Both the position numbers and the translations under genes were made by a program. 64,000 nucleotides of DNA from Dactylosporangium aurantiacum (GTDB taxonomy: Bacteria > Actinomycetota > Actinomycetes > Mycobacteriales > Micromonosporaceae): contig NZ_JNYJ01000017.1 of the NCBI RefSeq assembly GCF_000716715.1, positions 1 through 64,000 on the forward strand, given 5' to 3'. Below the pieces are notes generated by a model. It ran no database searches. It had not been told where the DNA came from and saw only the letters and a list, made by a program, of their open reading frames with translations. Every line of letters begins with the position of its first letter. The first letter of the stretch is position 1. Below are positions 1 through 7,367 of this stretch, in pieces.

Positions 1-87
1 CAACCGACCGTACCGAGCCGGACCTCAGCAAAGCTGAAACCGTTGTGTAGCAACGAATCCGGCTTCACTGAACCGTACTGCCGCGAC

Positions 88-125
88 TCCGTAGGTTCAG
101 GGTTCGAGTCCCTGGCGGCCCACCA
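88..125 (+). other. tRNA-Lys 3' end fragment, attachment-site-like
   Basis: This stretch is the 3' part of a tRNA. It has a T stem CAGGG/CCCTG around the loop TTCGAGT (98-114), the acceptor strand GCGGCCC (115-121), discriminator A and an encoded CCA (123-125). The sequence resembles actinobacterial tRNA-Lys from memory. The matching 5' acceptor strand GGGCCGC is absent upstream, so it is not a complete tRNA. Such 3' fragments are typical att sites left by tRNA-integrating elements. The element would lie to the left of the window. Confidence 0.65.
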
Positions 126-314
126 GTTATCCGCGCACGGCTCCGCCGTGCTCCCCAGTGGGGGAGCTGCGCTCCACCCACACCCCCTCAACCCCATAGC
201 CACCCGGACGTGTCGCAGCGCGTCGGCGTGACTGCGCCACGGCCCGTCCGTCGCGCCAGGCGGTGCCCCTCCGCCGACCTCACCACGTGACCCGAGAGCC
301 TTAACGGGTTCGGC

Positions 315-485
315 ATGGCCCTCGGGGTCGTGTACGTGGGGCTGTACGTGACGCGGTACCTCATCGACTGGTCCGTGCTGACCGGCGACTGGACCACGCT
401 GCTTGCGTTTCTGCTGGTGACGGGCACCGTCTACGTCGAGCGGCCCTCGCCTAGCGGGTCTGGCAGGGCGCGCCGTTCACCGTGA
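315..485 (+). CDS. possible small membrane protein
   Basis: An ATG frame of 56 residues encodes two hydrophobic stretches (about residues 2-14 and 27-43) with a short polar loop between them and a Ser/Arg-rich tail. It reads like a small two-helix membrane protein or the end of a decayed one. Its 3' end overlaps the convergent CBM2 gene by about 35 bases. No clear ribosome binding site is visible. It lies just inside the att-like tRNA fragment, so it may belong to a mobile or decaying region. The function is unknown and the call is weak. Confidence 0.3.
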   Translation: MALGVVYVGLYVTRYLIDWSVLTGDWTTLLAFLLVTGTVYVERPSPSGSGRARRSP

Positions 486-1239
486 ACGCGGTTGGCGGCG
501 CGTCGCTGTTCTGCCAGGTGCCCATGAAGCCGAGGGTGGTGCTGCCGCCCGGGGCGATGTTGGTGTTGTACTCCAGGTTGCGCGCCGTCACGGCCGCCCC
601 GCTCTGCGCTGTGGTGGCGTTCCACGCGTTCGTGATGTGCTGGTCGCCGCCGAAGGCGAAGGCGAGCCCCCAGCCCTGGATCGGTGTGGTGCCGATCGCG
701 GAGATGGTGACCTGGGCGACGAACCCGCCGGCCCAGCTGCTGGTGGTGCGGTAGGCGACCGCGCACGTCGGCGCGGGCGCGATGAGCAGCGTCGCGGTGG
801 CGTGTGTGGCCACCGACCCGACGGTGAGCGACACGGTGCCGTCGAGGCGGTCGGCGGTGCAGCTCGCGAACGTGGAGTATCCCTGCGTCGCAGTGAAGGT
901 GGCGCCGGGGGCGATGGTGACCGTGCGCGGCGGCAGCGGGTCGATGACCGGGCACCCGGGCGGGATGCTGCCGGTGTCGGCGCCGCGGTAGAAGCGTGCG
1001 TAGGTGAAGAACGAGGCCTGCTGCTCCTGGGCCGTGCAGTTCTGCGCGGTCATGGTGAGGGTCGAGCCCTGGCCCGGCTGGATCTTCGCCGGGTTGAAGG
1101 TCAGCGACGTGATCTGGACTGGCCCGGCGCACGGGGGCATCGGATCGGCGGCCTGCGCCGCCGCGGGGACGGGGATGGCGCCGATGGCGGCGAGCGCGGC
1201 CACGACAACGAGTCGGCGAAGGTTCTGTTTGATTGTCAT
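451..1239 (-). CDS. secreted CBM2 carbohydrate-binding protein
   Basis: This is a protein of about 262 residues. A signal peptide (basic start, hydrophobic core, Ala-rich cleavage region by about residue 30) leads into an Ig-like Thr/Val-rich region. The C-terminal third is a family 2 carbohydrate-binding module, with conserved Trp in the segments SSWAGGF, IQGWGLAF and NAWNA, and paired Cys near its ends. No catalytic domain is present, so it is probably a secreted binding protein for cellulose or chitin rather than an enzyme. ATG at 1239 is preferred over the TTG one codon upstream; neither has a good ribosome binding site. The GH19 chitinase gene lies directly upstream on the same strand. 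Confidence 0.8.
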   Translation of the reverse strand: MTIKQNLRRLVVVAALAAIGAIPVPAAAQAADPMPPCAGPVQITSLTFNPAKIQPGQGSTLTMTAQNCTAQEQQASFFTYARFYRGADTGSIPPGCPVIDPLPPRTVTIAPGATFTATQGYSTFASCTADRLDGTVSLTVGSVATHATATLLIAPAPTCAVAYRTTSSWAGGFVAQVTISAIGTTPIQGWGLAFAFGGDQHITNAWNATTAQSGAAVTARNLEYNTNIAPGGSTTLGFMGTWQNSDAPPTAFTVNGAPCQTR

Positions 1240-1335
1240 CAATGCATTAGCTTGACGTACGTGACGGCGCCGACGACGGCTCGTCTCGTAGTTCGGGAGA
1301 CGCGGGACGACGGCCCATGGCAGAGGTCAAGCGCG

Positions 1336-1368
1336 AGGAGGGCGCCCCACTCCCCGGGGCGCCCTCCT
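1336..1368 (-). terminator. intrinsic terminator of the chitinase gene
   Basis: A perfect 13-bp stem, AGGAGGGCGCCCC / GGGGCGCCCTCCT, with a 7-base loop lies 15 bases past the chitinase stop codon. A long GC stem without a U-tract is usual for actinomycete terminators. Confidence 0.75.
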
Positions 1369-1382
1369 GGTCTGTGCGGGTT

Positions 1383-2486
1383 TCAGCAGCTCAGCGAGCC
1401 GGGGCCGACGCCCACGCCGAGGATGCCGACGAAGCGCTGGTATGCGGCCACCCGGCTCTGCACCTGGGCGGGGTTGCGGCCGCCGCACTCGAGGCTGCCG
1501 TTGATGCTGCGGATCGTCTCGCCGAAGCCGGCGCCGTTGACCATGGCGTTGTGCGGGGTCATGGTGCCCGGGCCGCTCTGCGTGTTCCAGTACCAGAGCG
1601 CGGTCTTCATCGCGACCGCCGGGTCGGTCTGCACCAGGTTCGGGTTGTGCAGCAGGTCGATGCCGAGCGCGTCGCCGGCGGCCTTGTAGTTGAAGTTCCA
1701 GCTGAGCTGGATGGGCCCGCGGCCGTAGTAGGCGGCCTGGCCGGCGGGGCAGCCGTAGGGCTGGCTCAGGTCACAGTAGTGCGGGTAGTTCGCGGTGTTC
1801 TGCTCGACGATGTACACCAGGCCGCCGGTCTCGTGGTTCACGTTCGCGAGGAACGCGGCCGCCTCCTGCTTGCGGGTGGCGTCGCTGCCGGTCTTCGCGA
1901 ACGCCGGGTAGGCGTTCAGCGCCGCGACCAGGCCGTTGTACGTGTAGAACGGGTTCCGGTTCGGGAACATCTGGTTGAACTGCGCCTCGCTGACCACGAA
2001 CGCCCCGTTCGAGGGCGGCGGCGGTGGCGTGGTGGTCCCGCCCCCGCCGTTGCAGGTGTACGGGTCCCAGTACCAGGTGCTGACCGTCGGGCTGTACCCC
2101 GGGTTGTCGTGCTCGGCGATGTAGTACTTGCCGTCGGTGAACTTGACGATGTCGCCGGTGACGTAGTTGCGCCCCTGCACCCACGCCGGGAAGCTGCACC
2201 CGCCGGCGGACCCGGTCTGGGTCGGCGGCTGCGGGGTGCTCCCGCCGCACGCGCCCTGGTCCTGCCAGACCCCGGTGGTCCCGGGCGGCGCCTCGTTCTG
2301 CGTCCACCACTTGGCGAGGAAGTTGCGGCCGTTGTACGACACGGTGGCGCCGCCGGTGTAGACCGCCGACGACTGCCACGCGGCCGCGCAGCTGGCCGCC
2401 GACGCGGGCAGCATGTTGAACACGGCGACGACCCCACCGGCGACGGCGGTCGCGGCGAGCATCGCCAACAGGCGCACTCTGGACAC
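1383..2486 (-). CDS. secreted family 19 chitinase with two chitin-binding domains
   Basis: This enzyme hydrolyses chitin outside the cell. A signal peptide (about residues 1-31) is followed by two CBM5/12-type chitin-binding modules (about 32-80 and 95-145, each rich in Trp/Tyr), a Pro/Gly/Thr linker, and a GH19 catalytic domain from about residue 160. The catalytic motif HETGG and the GH19 signature YYGRGPIQLSW are present. GTG at 2486 is chosen because a GGAAG site lies 7 bases before it and the signal peptide then begins normally; the open frame runs 25 codons further upstream. GH19 enzymes of this layout are common in Streptomyces and Micromonosporaceae. Confidence 0.93.
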   Translation of the reverse strand: MSRVRLLAMLAATAVAGGVVAVFNMLPASAASCAAAWQSSAVYTGGATVSYNGRNFLAKWWTQNEAPPGTTGVWQDQGACGGSTPQPPTQTGSAGGCSFPAWVQGRNYVTGDIVKFTDGKYYIAEHDNPGYSPTVSTWYWDPYTCNGGGGTTTPPPPPSNGAFVVSEAQFNQMFPNRNPFYTYNGLVAALNAYPAFAKTGSDATRKQEAAAFLANVNHETGGLVYIVEQNTANYPHYCDLSQPYGCPAGQAAYYGRGPIQLSWNFNYKAAGDALGIDLLHNPNLVQTDPAVAMKTALWYWNTQSGPGTMTPHNAMVNGAGFGETIRSINGSLECGGRNPAQVQSRVAAYQRFVGILGVGVGPGSLSC

Positions 2487-3087
2487 CAGATCACTTCCGT
2501 TCACATCGACTGCGGTGCGCCCATCCGACCAGGCGGATCCGGCCGGCGCAGCGAACAACATCGAATAATGAACAATCTTTACGGTTTCCCTAAGCTGCTG
2601 CCGCGGGCGACGCTCTCGATGATCCGGCAGGCCGGCGGGCGTGCCGGCGACTTTGCGCCCGCCTCGTCACCGACATCACCTTGGCCGGGTAACCCATCCG
2701 GCGGGCGCGAAGTCGCACCGAACGCCCCGGAATACCAAGCGCGGCAGATGTCTCGGATAACCAGGATGTCGCTTTCGAACACAATTCTTCGCGTCGTTGC
2801 GCGGGATGTCCGAGCAGGTCAGGCACGGCCCGGCGGTGACGGTGCGCGATCGGTGAGTTGCGCAGAACAACCAGGTCAGGCGCAGTGTTGTCGCCTATGT
2901 CAAAAACATTTCGTGAGTTCCATCACAGCCCTTTCTTTCGCTAGACTTAGGCGACCTGCTGGGATGCCACCGTTTCGAGAGGTGGGTCACAGCGCCGCAC
3001 AAACCGTGCGCTGCGCGGGCTGATCGCCCTGGGTAGGCTGGCCGTCGGTCTCGTCCGACAGGGCACCGCCCCCGCGGTGCCGGACGC
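2487..3087. other. intergenic region with divergent promoters
   Basis: No convincing gene is seen here. The left part, near 2540-2600, is AT-richer and probably carries the chitinase promoter. On the plus strand a TAGACT element near 2941-2946 is a plausible -10 box for a long leader that ends in the riboswitch. Short frames on both strands lack start signals and have shadow-like composition. Confidence 0.4.
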
Positions 3088-3227
3088 GACTGCCGCCTAA
3101 TCGCCGGCTCGACACCGGCGAATCGGGGACCCAACCGCAACTGGGGTGAATCCGCGGGCGACCGCGGTAGGGATCGTTCCGTCCCGAACCCGTCAGCTAA
3201 CCCGGTCGGCGGCCGACGGAAGGAACA
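3088..3227 (+). promoter_or_regulatory. ydaO-type cyclic di-AMP riboswitch
   Basis: The leader contains the core strings of the ydaO/yuaA riboswitch: GGGGACCCAAC, then GGGGTGAATC, then GGTAGGG, then CCCGAACCCGTCAGCTAACC, ending just before the ribosome binding site of the next gene. Family knowledge: this RNA binds c-di-AMP and in actinobacteria usually precedes secreted wall peptidase genes (rpf or NlpC/P60 type). The downstream gene fits that pattern. Boundaries are approximate. Confidence 0.85.
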
Positions 3228-3236
3228 ACGAGCCAG

Positions 3237-4256
3237 ATGTCTTCACGACATCCCGGTCGGCGGATGCTCGCCGTCCTGATGACGGCCGCCGTCCTCCTCG
3301 GGATGGCCGCCGCCACGCCGGCCGCCGCCGAGCCGGGAGACGACACCGGCGACGAGGGGTCCAACGCGACCCTCGCGCAGGTCCTCGACCAGAGCACCCG
3401 GGCGTGGATCGAGGCGAAGGACAAGTACGACGCCTCGGTCAAGAGCCAGGCCGACCTGACCGCCAAGCTGGCCAAGACCGAGGCCGACGTCGCCCGGATC
3501 ACCGAGCAGGTGTCGGCGATCGCGGTCGCCGCGTACCGGACGGGGCCGCTGACCACGTTCGTGGCGCTGATGGACTCGGGCAGCCCGACCGGGTTCGCCG
3601 AGCGGGCCGGCTCGATCGACGAGATCGCCCACCACAACGACAACCTGCTGCGCGAGCTCAACCAGCTCAAGAAGGACCAGAAGGCGCAGAAGGAGGCCCT
3701 GGAGGCCGAGGTCAAGCTCCAGCAGGAGCAGGTCGCGGTGATGGCCGCGAAGAAGAAGGAAGCCGAGAAGGGGCTGGCCCAGGCCGGCGGCCCGAGCAAC
3801 GGCTTCGTCTCCGCCAACCTGCCCCTCGCCCAGCCCTCGCCGCGCAACGCGAGCGGCGGCTGGTCCGCGGAGTCCTGCAAGGTGAACGACCCCACCACCA
3901 CGGGCTGCATCACCCAGCGCACCCTGCACGCGATGCAGCAGGCGCAGGCGGCCGGGTTCAAGCGGTTCGTCTCCTGCTACCGCCCGAGCGGGCCGTACGA
4001 GCACCCGAAGGGCCGCGCGTGCGACTTCTCGGTGCAGGCGAAGGCCGGCTTCGGCGGGGTCGCCGCCGGCGAGGACAAGGTCTACGGGGCCAACCTGGCG
4101 ACCTACTTCGTCAAGAACGCGGACCGGCTGGGCGTCATGTACGTCATCTGGTTCAAGCAGGTGTGGACACCCGCGGTCGGCTGGCACCACTACAGCGGCG
4201 TCGGCGGGGACCCGTCCAGCGACCATACGAACCACGTACACCTGTCGATCCTCTAA
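3237..4256 (+). CDS. secreted coiled-coil protein with peptidase-like C-terminal domain
   Basis: A signal peptide (about residues 1-31) is followed by a long coiled coil (about 45-180, rich in Lys/Glu/Ala/Gln). A C-terminal domain of about 120 residues has the segments EHPKGRACDF and NHVHLS. The spaced His/Asp and paired His resemble the zinc site of the D,D-peptidase/hedgehog fold seen in ARB_07466-type domains. The overall layout is that of actinobacterial wall-remodelling proteins. It lies directly behind a ydaO riboswitch, so c-di-AMP probably controls its expression. The purine-rich GGAAGGAAC precedes the ATG by about 12 bases. Peptidase activity is inferred, not shown. Confidence 0.8.
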   Translation: MSSRHPGRRMLAVLMTAAVLLGMAAATPAAAEPGDDTGDEGSNATLAQVLDQSTRAWIEAKDKYDASVKSQADLTAKLAKTEADVARITEQVSAIAVAAYRTGPLTTFVALMDSGSPTGFAERAGSIDEIAHHNDNLLRELNQLKKDQKAQKEALEAEVKLQQEQVAVMAAKKKEAEKGLAQAGGPSNGFVSANLPLAQPSPRNASGGWSAESCKVNDPTTTGCITQRTLHAMQQAQAAGFKRFVSCYRPSGPYEHPKGRACDFSVQAKAGFGGVAAGEDKVYGANLATYFVKNADRLGVMYVIWFKQVWTPAVGWHHYSGVGGDPSSDHTNHVHLSIL

Positions 4257-4329
4257 GAACCTCACATCCGCGGCCGGCCGGCCGATAGGGCAACCGTCGA
4301 CCGGCCGCCGCAGGATGAGGGGATCCGAA

Positions 4330-5274
4330 GTGAAGTACCGACTCGTGACGCGCAGTGACTTCGACGGCCTGGTGTGCGCCGTCCTGCTGCGTCACCTGGA
4401 CCTCATCGGCGACATCACGTTCGTGCACCCCAAGGACGTCCAGGACGGCACCGTCGAGATCGGGCCCGGCGACATCCTGACGAACCTGCCGTACGCACCG
4501 GGCGCCCACCTCGTCTTCGACCACCACCACTCGGAGACCCTGCGCAACACCGGCGACCGCGGCAACCACGTCATCGACGCGGAGGCCCCGTCGGCGGCCC
4601 GCGTCATCTACGACCACTTCGGCGGCGCCGAGCGCTTCCCGGCCGTGTCCGACGAGCTGATGGAGGCGGTCGACAAGGCCGACTCCGCCCAGTACGACAT
4701 CGCCGACATCCTGCAGCCGGTCGGCTGGACGCTGCTGAACTTCCTGATGGACAGCCGCACCGGGCTGGGCCGCTTCCGCCAGTTCCGGATCTCCAACTAC
4801 CAGCTGATGATGCAGCTCATCGACGCCTGCATCGACCATCAGGACGTCGAGGAGATCCTCGCGCTGCCGGACGTGGCCGAGCGGGCCGAGCTGTTCCGCG
4901 AGCAGCAGGAGCTGTTCGTCGACCAGCTGCGCCGGGTCAGCCACGTCGAGGGCGACGTGGTGGTCGTCGACCTGCGCGACGAAGAGGTGATCTACGCCGG
5001 CAACCGCTTCATGGTGTACGCCATGTTCCCCGAGGCCCGGGTCTCCGTGCACGTCATCTGGGGCAAGCAGAAGCTCAACACCGTCTTCGCCGTGGGCAGG
5101 TCGATCCTGGACCGCACCTCGCCGACCGACATCGGCTCGGTGATGCTCGAGTACGGCGGCGGCGGGCATCTCGCGGCCGGCACCTGCCAGGTCCCGCACG
5201 AGGACTCCGAGCGGGTCCTGGCCGAGATCATCGCCAAGGTGGGCGCGCCGCGCGCGGCGGCGGTGCGCTCCTAG
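4330..5274 (+). CDS. DHH-family phosphoesterase
   Basis: This is a cytoplasmic protein of about 314 residues. Its N-terminal segment TRSDFDGLVCA and the DHHH motif (FDHHHSE) are the metal-binding signatures of the DHH superfamily. The Gly-rich segment GGGGHLAAGTC near the C-terminus is the DHHA1-type substrate-binding element. Family members are exopolyphosphatases, c-di-AMP/nanoRNA phosphodiesterases or RecJ-like nucleases, and the exact substrate cannot be read from the sequence. GTG at 4330 is preferred to the ATG five codons upstream, because GAGGGG precedes it by 8 bases and the product then begins VKYRLVTRSD, typical of the family. A role in c-di-AMP turnover beside a c-di-AMP riboswitch gene is possible but only suggestive. 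Confidence 0.82.
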   Translation: MKYRLVTRSDFDGLVCAVLLRHLDLIGDITFVHPKDVQDGTVEIGPGDILTNLPYAPGAHLVFDHHHSETLRNTGDRGNHVIDAEAPSAARVIYDHFGGAERFPAVSDELMEAVDKADSAQYDIADILQPVGWTLLNFLMDSRTGLGRFRQFRISNYQLMMQLIDACIDHQDVEEILALPDVAERAELFREQQELFVDQLRRVSHVEGDVVVVDLRDEEVIYAGNRFMVYAMFPEARVSVHVIWGKQKLNTVFAVGRSILDRTSPTDIGSVMLEYGGGGHLAAGTCQVPHEDSERVLAEIIAKVGAPRAAAVRS

Positions 5275-5693
5275 GCCGCGGCCAGCTCTGCGTTCGCGCG
5301 GTCGGTGAGCAGCAGCAGCACGCGCCCCGCGGTGGTCAGCTCCTCGTCGGTGAGGCCACCGTACAGCCGGGCGGTGAGCGCCTGGATGCCGGCGCTGATC
5401 TCCTCGAACCGCCGGCGCCCCTGCGCGGTCAGCGCGATGTCCCCGGCCAGCAGGCCGGCCTGCACCGCCTCGTCGACGACCGACGCGACGGCCCGGGGGT
5501 CGGTCCGCAGCCCGGCCGCCATCTTCGCCACCAGCGTGTCGCGGGTGAGGGATTCGGTGCCGGTGAGATTCAGCGCGACCCACTGCTCGAACGGGGTGCC
5601 GGTCCGGGCCAGCAGCCGATCGAGCACGGCCCGCGTGCTGCGCTCGGCCTGGCCGATGATCCGGCCGTTGAGGGTCGTCGGTGCGGTGCTCAT
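5271..5693 (-). CDS. MarR-like winged-helix regulator
   Basis: This is a protein of 140 residues with a MarR-like layout: an N-terminal dimerization helix, a recognition region around RDTLVAKMAAGLR, a wing segment (about 80-95) and a C-terminal helical pair. It follows the neighbouring MarR gene with an 11-base gap and has a good GGAG site 6 bases before the ATG, so the two probably form an operon. Its stop codon overlaps that of the convergent DHH gene. The target genes are not evident here. Sequence similarity to classical MarR is weaker than in the partner gene. Confidence 0.7.
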   Translation of the reverse strand: MSTAPTTLNGRIIGQAERSTRAVLDRLLARTGTPFEQWVALNLTGTESLTRDTLVAKMAAGLRTDPRAVASVVDEAVQAGLLAGDIALTAQGRRRFEEISAGIQALTARLYGGLTDEELTTAGRVLLLLTDRANAELAAA

Positions 5694-5704
5694 GGTGCGC
5701 TCCT

Positions 5705-6124
5705 TCAGGGTTGTGAGATGTCGAGCAGGGCGTGCAGGTCCGCCACGAACGCCGCCCGCCGCCCCTCGTCCAGCGGCGCGAGCAGCTGCTCCATCAGCTC
5801 CCGCACGATGCCGACGGCCTGCCCGGTGACCTCCCGCCCCCGCGCCGTCAGCACGAGCTGCACGGCACGCGTGTCCGCGGGGTCGGGCAGCCGGTCGAGC
5901 AGCCCGGCGACCTCCAGGGTCCGGGCGAGCTTGGACACGTAGAGCGGCTCGAGCCCGGTGTGGTCGGCGAGCCGCCGCTGGCTGGGCCGGTCGAGGCCGA
6001 GGAGGCTGGCCAGCAGCGAATACTGCGCGTGGGTGAGCCCGAGCGGCGCGAGCGCCCGGTCGACGGCGACCCGCCACTTCATCGACAGCCGCCAGACCAG
6101 GAACCCGGGCGTAGGACCACTCAT
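5705..6124 (-). CDS. MarR family transcriptional regulator
   Basis: This 139-residue protein has the typical MarR order. Helix 1 is followed by the segment LTHAQYSLLASL, a helix-turn-helix (RRLADHTGLEPLYVSKLARTLE, about residues 51-72) and a wing with the signature DRLPDPADTRAVQLVLT. It probably binds DNA as a dimer and responds to a small phenolic-type ligand. A 35-bp inverted repeat covering the likely -10 box lies only 5 bases before the start codon, which implies autoregulation. No ribosome binding site is seen; the leader appears to be only about 14 bases. Confidence 0.88.
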   Translation of the reverse strand: MSGPTPGFLVWRLSMKWRVAVDRALAPLGLTHAQYSLLASLLGLDRPSQRRLADHTGLEPLYVSKLARTLEVAGLLDRLPDPADTRAVQLVLTARGREVTGQAVGIVRELMEQLLAPLDEGRRAAFVADLHALLDISQP

Positions 6125-6129
6125 GCCAA

Positions 6130-6164
6130 ATACTGTACATGGATACTATAGCCATGTACAGTAT
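6130..6164 (-). promoter_or_regulatory. MarR operator and promoter
   Basis: Perfect 13-bp arms, ATACTGTACATGG (6130-6142) and CCATGTACAGTAT (6152-6164), flank a 9-base centre. Read on the minus strand the centre contains TATAGT (6145-6150), a good -10 box for the marR gene. A bound dimer would cover the promoter. The inner GTACATG repeats resemble known MarR-family half sites. Confidence 0.8.
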
Positions 6165-6253
6165 CTGCAACCGAGGTGCCACCTCGACCACTGCCCTCGA
6201 CGGCAATGTGATCGGACAGCGTCGAGTGATACGTGCGGGCTAGACGACGATTT

Positions 6254-6285
6254 CCGGACAAGCGCATCGGCGCTTGCCGGACAAG
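6254..6285. repeat. nested direct and inverted repeat
   Basis: Two copies of CCGGACAAG (6254-6262 and 6277-6285) flank an inverted repeat CAAGCGC-atcg-GCGCTTG (6259-6276). The arrangement looks like a transposon end or recombinase site. It lies between the MarR promoter and a transposase remnant. Confidence 0.4.
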
Positions 6286-6355
6286 ATACATTGAGCCATT
6301 TTCAAGCTGAATTTGCAGCTCGGGGCGGGTGTGCCAGGCCCGGAGATCGATGAGG

Positions 6356-6485
6356 GCGAGGCTCCAGGTAAGACAGCAGTCGACCAAGATCCGATGCCCC
6401 GACCGGGAGCCTCGCTGTGCTGTCGTACCCAGCCACGATCCCGCTGTCCAGCCGCACGCTCAACGACCTCGCAGACCGCATCCGC
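6356..6485 (+). mobile_element. transposase gene remnant (IS5-like)
   Basis: GTG at 6417 opens a reading frame starting LSYPATIPLSSRTLNDLADR, which resembles the beginning of a common actinobacterial IS5-group transposase. Similarity stops after about 26 residues and no DDE domain follows, so only the 5' end survives. A 10-bp inverted repeat, GCGAGGCTCC (6356-6365) and GGAGCCTCGC (6406-6415), sits just before the start, as in insertion sequences that block read-through transcription. Recognition is from memory of the family and was not searched. Confidence 0.5.
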
Positions 6486-6496
6486 CAGCACGGCAG

Positions 6497-6877
6497 CTAC
6501 ACCGAGGTCCGGGCTGGCGGAGTCTTCAAGTACCTGCTGACGTCGACCGCCGCCGGGTGCACCCCCGCATCCGGTCCATCGCGCCATCCTAGGCCGACCA
6601 CCGCTGCCGACCGGCGGGCGCGGCGCTCTAGCAGTTGATATGACGCAAGACTAAGCCGAAGATCTTGCGCCAGTCGACGTAGGTCGTGGTGCAGTGCCTC
6701 GGCGGGAAGCTGACCAGTCGTCCGAAGGTTGCTTCGTCGAAGCAAGCTGGCCTTTAGGCCGCACTCTACGGAGTAGAACCTCAAAAGGTGGGAAGTTTGG
6801 TCGGCGACAAGGTCAGCAGCCTTCCAGAGTCGCTCGTAGCTGCCAGTGAGATCACGAAGCGTCACATTCAGGGGCAC
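6497..6877 (-). CDS. possible HEPN-like protein, perhaps broken
   Basis: The minus-strand frame is open to 6988, but the protein-like part starts near GTG 6877. A helical region includes FYSVECGLKASLLRR and LHHDLRRLAQDLRL, which resembles HEPN-type proteins with an ECxLK helix and a later HDL helix. The C-terminal third becomes irregular and runs against the transposase stub, suggesting truncation or frameshift. No ribosome binding site is visible. HEPN proteins often act as RNases in toxin or defence systems, but no partner is present here. Treat it as a candidate or pseudogene. Confidence 0.35.
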   Translation of the reverse strand: MPLNVTLRDLTGSYERLWKAADLVADQTSHLLRFYSVECGLKASLLRRSNLRTTGQLPAEALHHDLRRLAQDLRLSLASYQLLERRARRSAAVVGLGWRDGPDAGVHPAAVDVSRYLKTPPARTSV

Positions 6878-7120
6878 TGGCGGGTGGTAACCGGAACTAA
6901 GCCGCCTAGAGAACCGCCTGTGCGGTGCTCGACGTGGTGTCGTCGGCTCCACGTGCGAGGACTCCCGCCCGTGCAAACCGTGTACCACGCTGGCGGTGTA
7001 TTCCGGCGCTCCGCTGCAGCTTCAGCCTCTCGCAACATGTCCTGTGTGTTTACAGGCGAGCACTCGTCCAGCGGCGGTGATGCGTTGGTTACGCCTGACT
7101 CTGGCGCTTGGGCAGCGAAA

Positions 7121-7149
7121 AGCGCCGGGGCGGAGGTCGCCCCGGCGCT
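7121..7149 (-). terminator. terminator of the lacI operon
   Basis: A perfect 12-bp stem AGCGCCGGGGCG / CGCCCCGGCGCT with a 5-base loop lies 23 bases past the stop of the small gene that follows the LacI-type regulator. Confidence 0.75.
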
Positions 7150-7172
7150 CTTCCTACTGGTCGGTCACCGCA

Positions 7173-7367
7173 TTACCCGTAGGTGAGGGCCGGCGTGGGC
7201 TCGACTCGGTCGGCCGCGCGGCGCAGCGTGCGGGCGGTGAAGTTGCGCATCTTGGCCATGGTGGCCGAGTCGCGGCGGTAGTCGTCGACGACCGGGGCGT
7301 TCGGCATGGCCGAGTTGGCCTCCAGGCGGACGGCTTCCAGCGACATGATCAGGGCGATCGGGGTCAT
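7173..7367 (-). CDS. 64-residue protein coupled to the LacI-type regulator
   Basis: The ATG of this small gene overlaps the stop of the upstream lacI-type gene as ATGA, and AAGGAG lies 7 bases before it. Both signs support real, coupled translation. The product is Ala/Arg-rich with a hydrophobic start (MTPIALIMSLEAVRL), a polar middle and a basic helix (TARTLRRAADRV). It has no recognised domain and no convincing signal peptide. A terminator hairpin follows at once, so the operon contains only the regulator and this protein. A role as co-regulator or ligand-related peptide is speculation. Confidence 0.65.
   Translation of the reverse strand: MTPIALIMSLEAVRLEANSAMPNAPVVDDYRRDSATMAKMRNFTARTLRRAADRVEPTPALTYG

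Noticed and set aside
43..231. Small plus frame across the tRNA fragment
   Set aside because: It runs through the tRNA T arm and acceptor sequence, so it is not a protein-coding gene.
2895..3140. Possible 81-residue minus-strand gene upstream of the riboswitch
   Set aside because: It has Arg/Pro-rich shadow composition, overlaps the riboswitch leader and lacks a start signal.
5694..6206. Upstream extension of the second MarR-like gene to 6206
   Set aside because: It would overlap the first MarR gene in another frame and include the operator; the ATG at 5693 has a proper ribosome binding site.
6788..7186. Possible 132-residue plus-strand gene
   Set aside because: It has no ribosome binding site or domain, overlaps the terminator hairpin and reads like random sequence.
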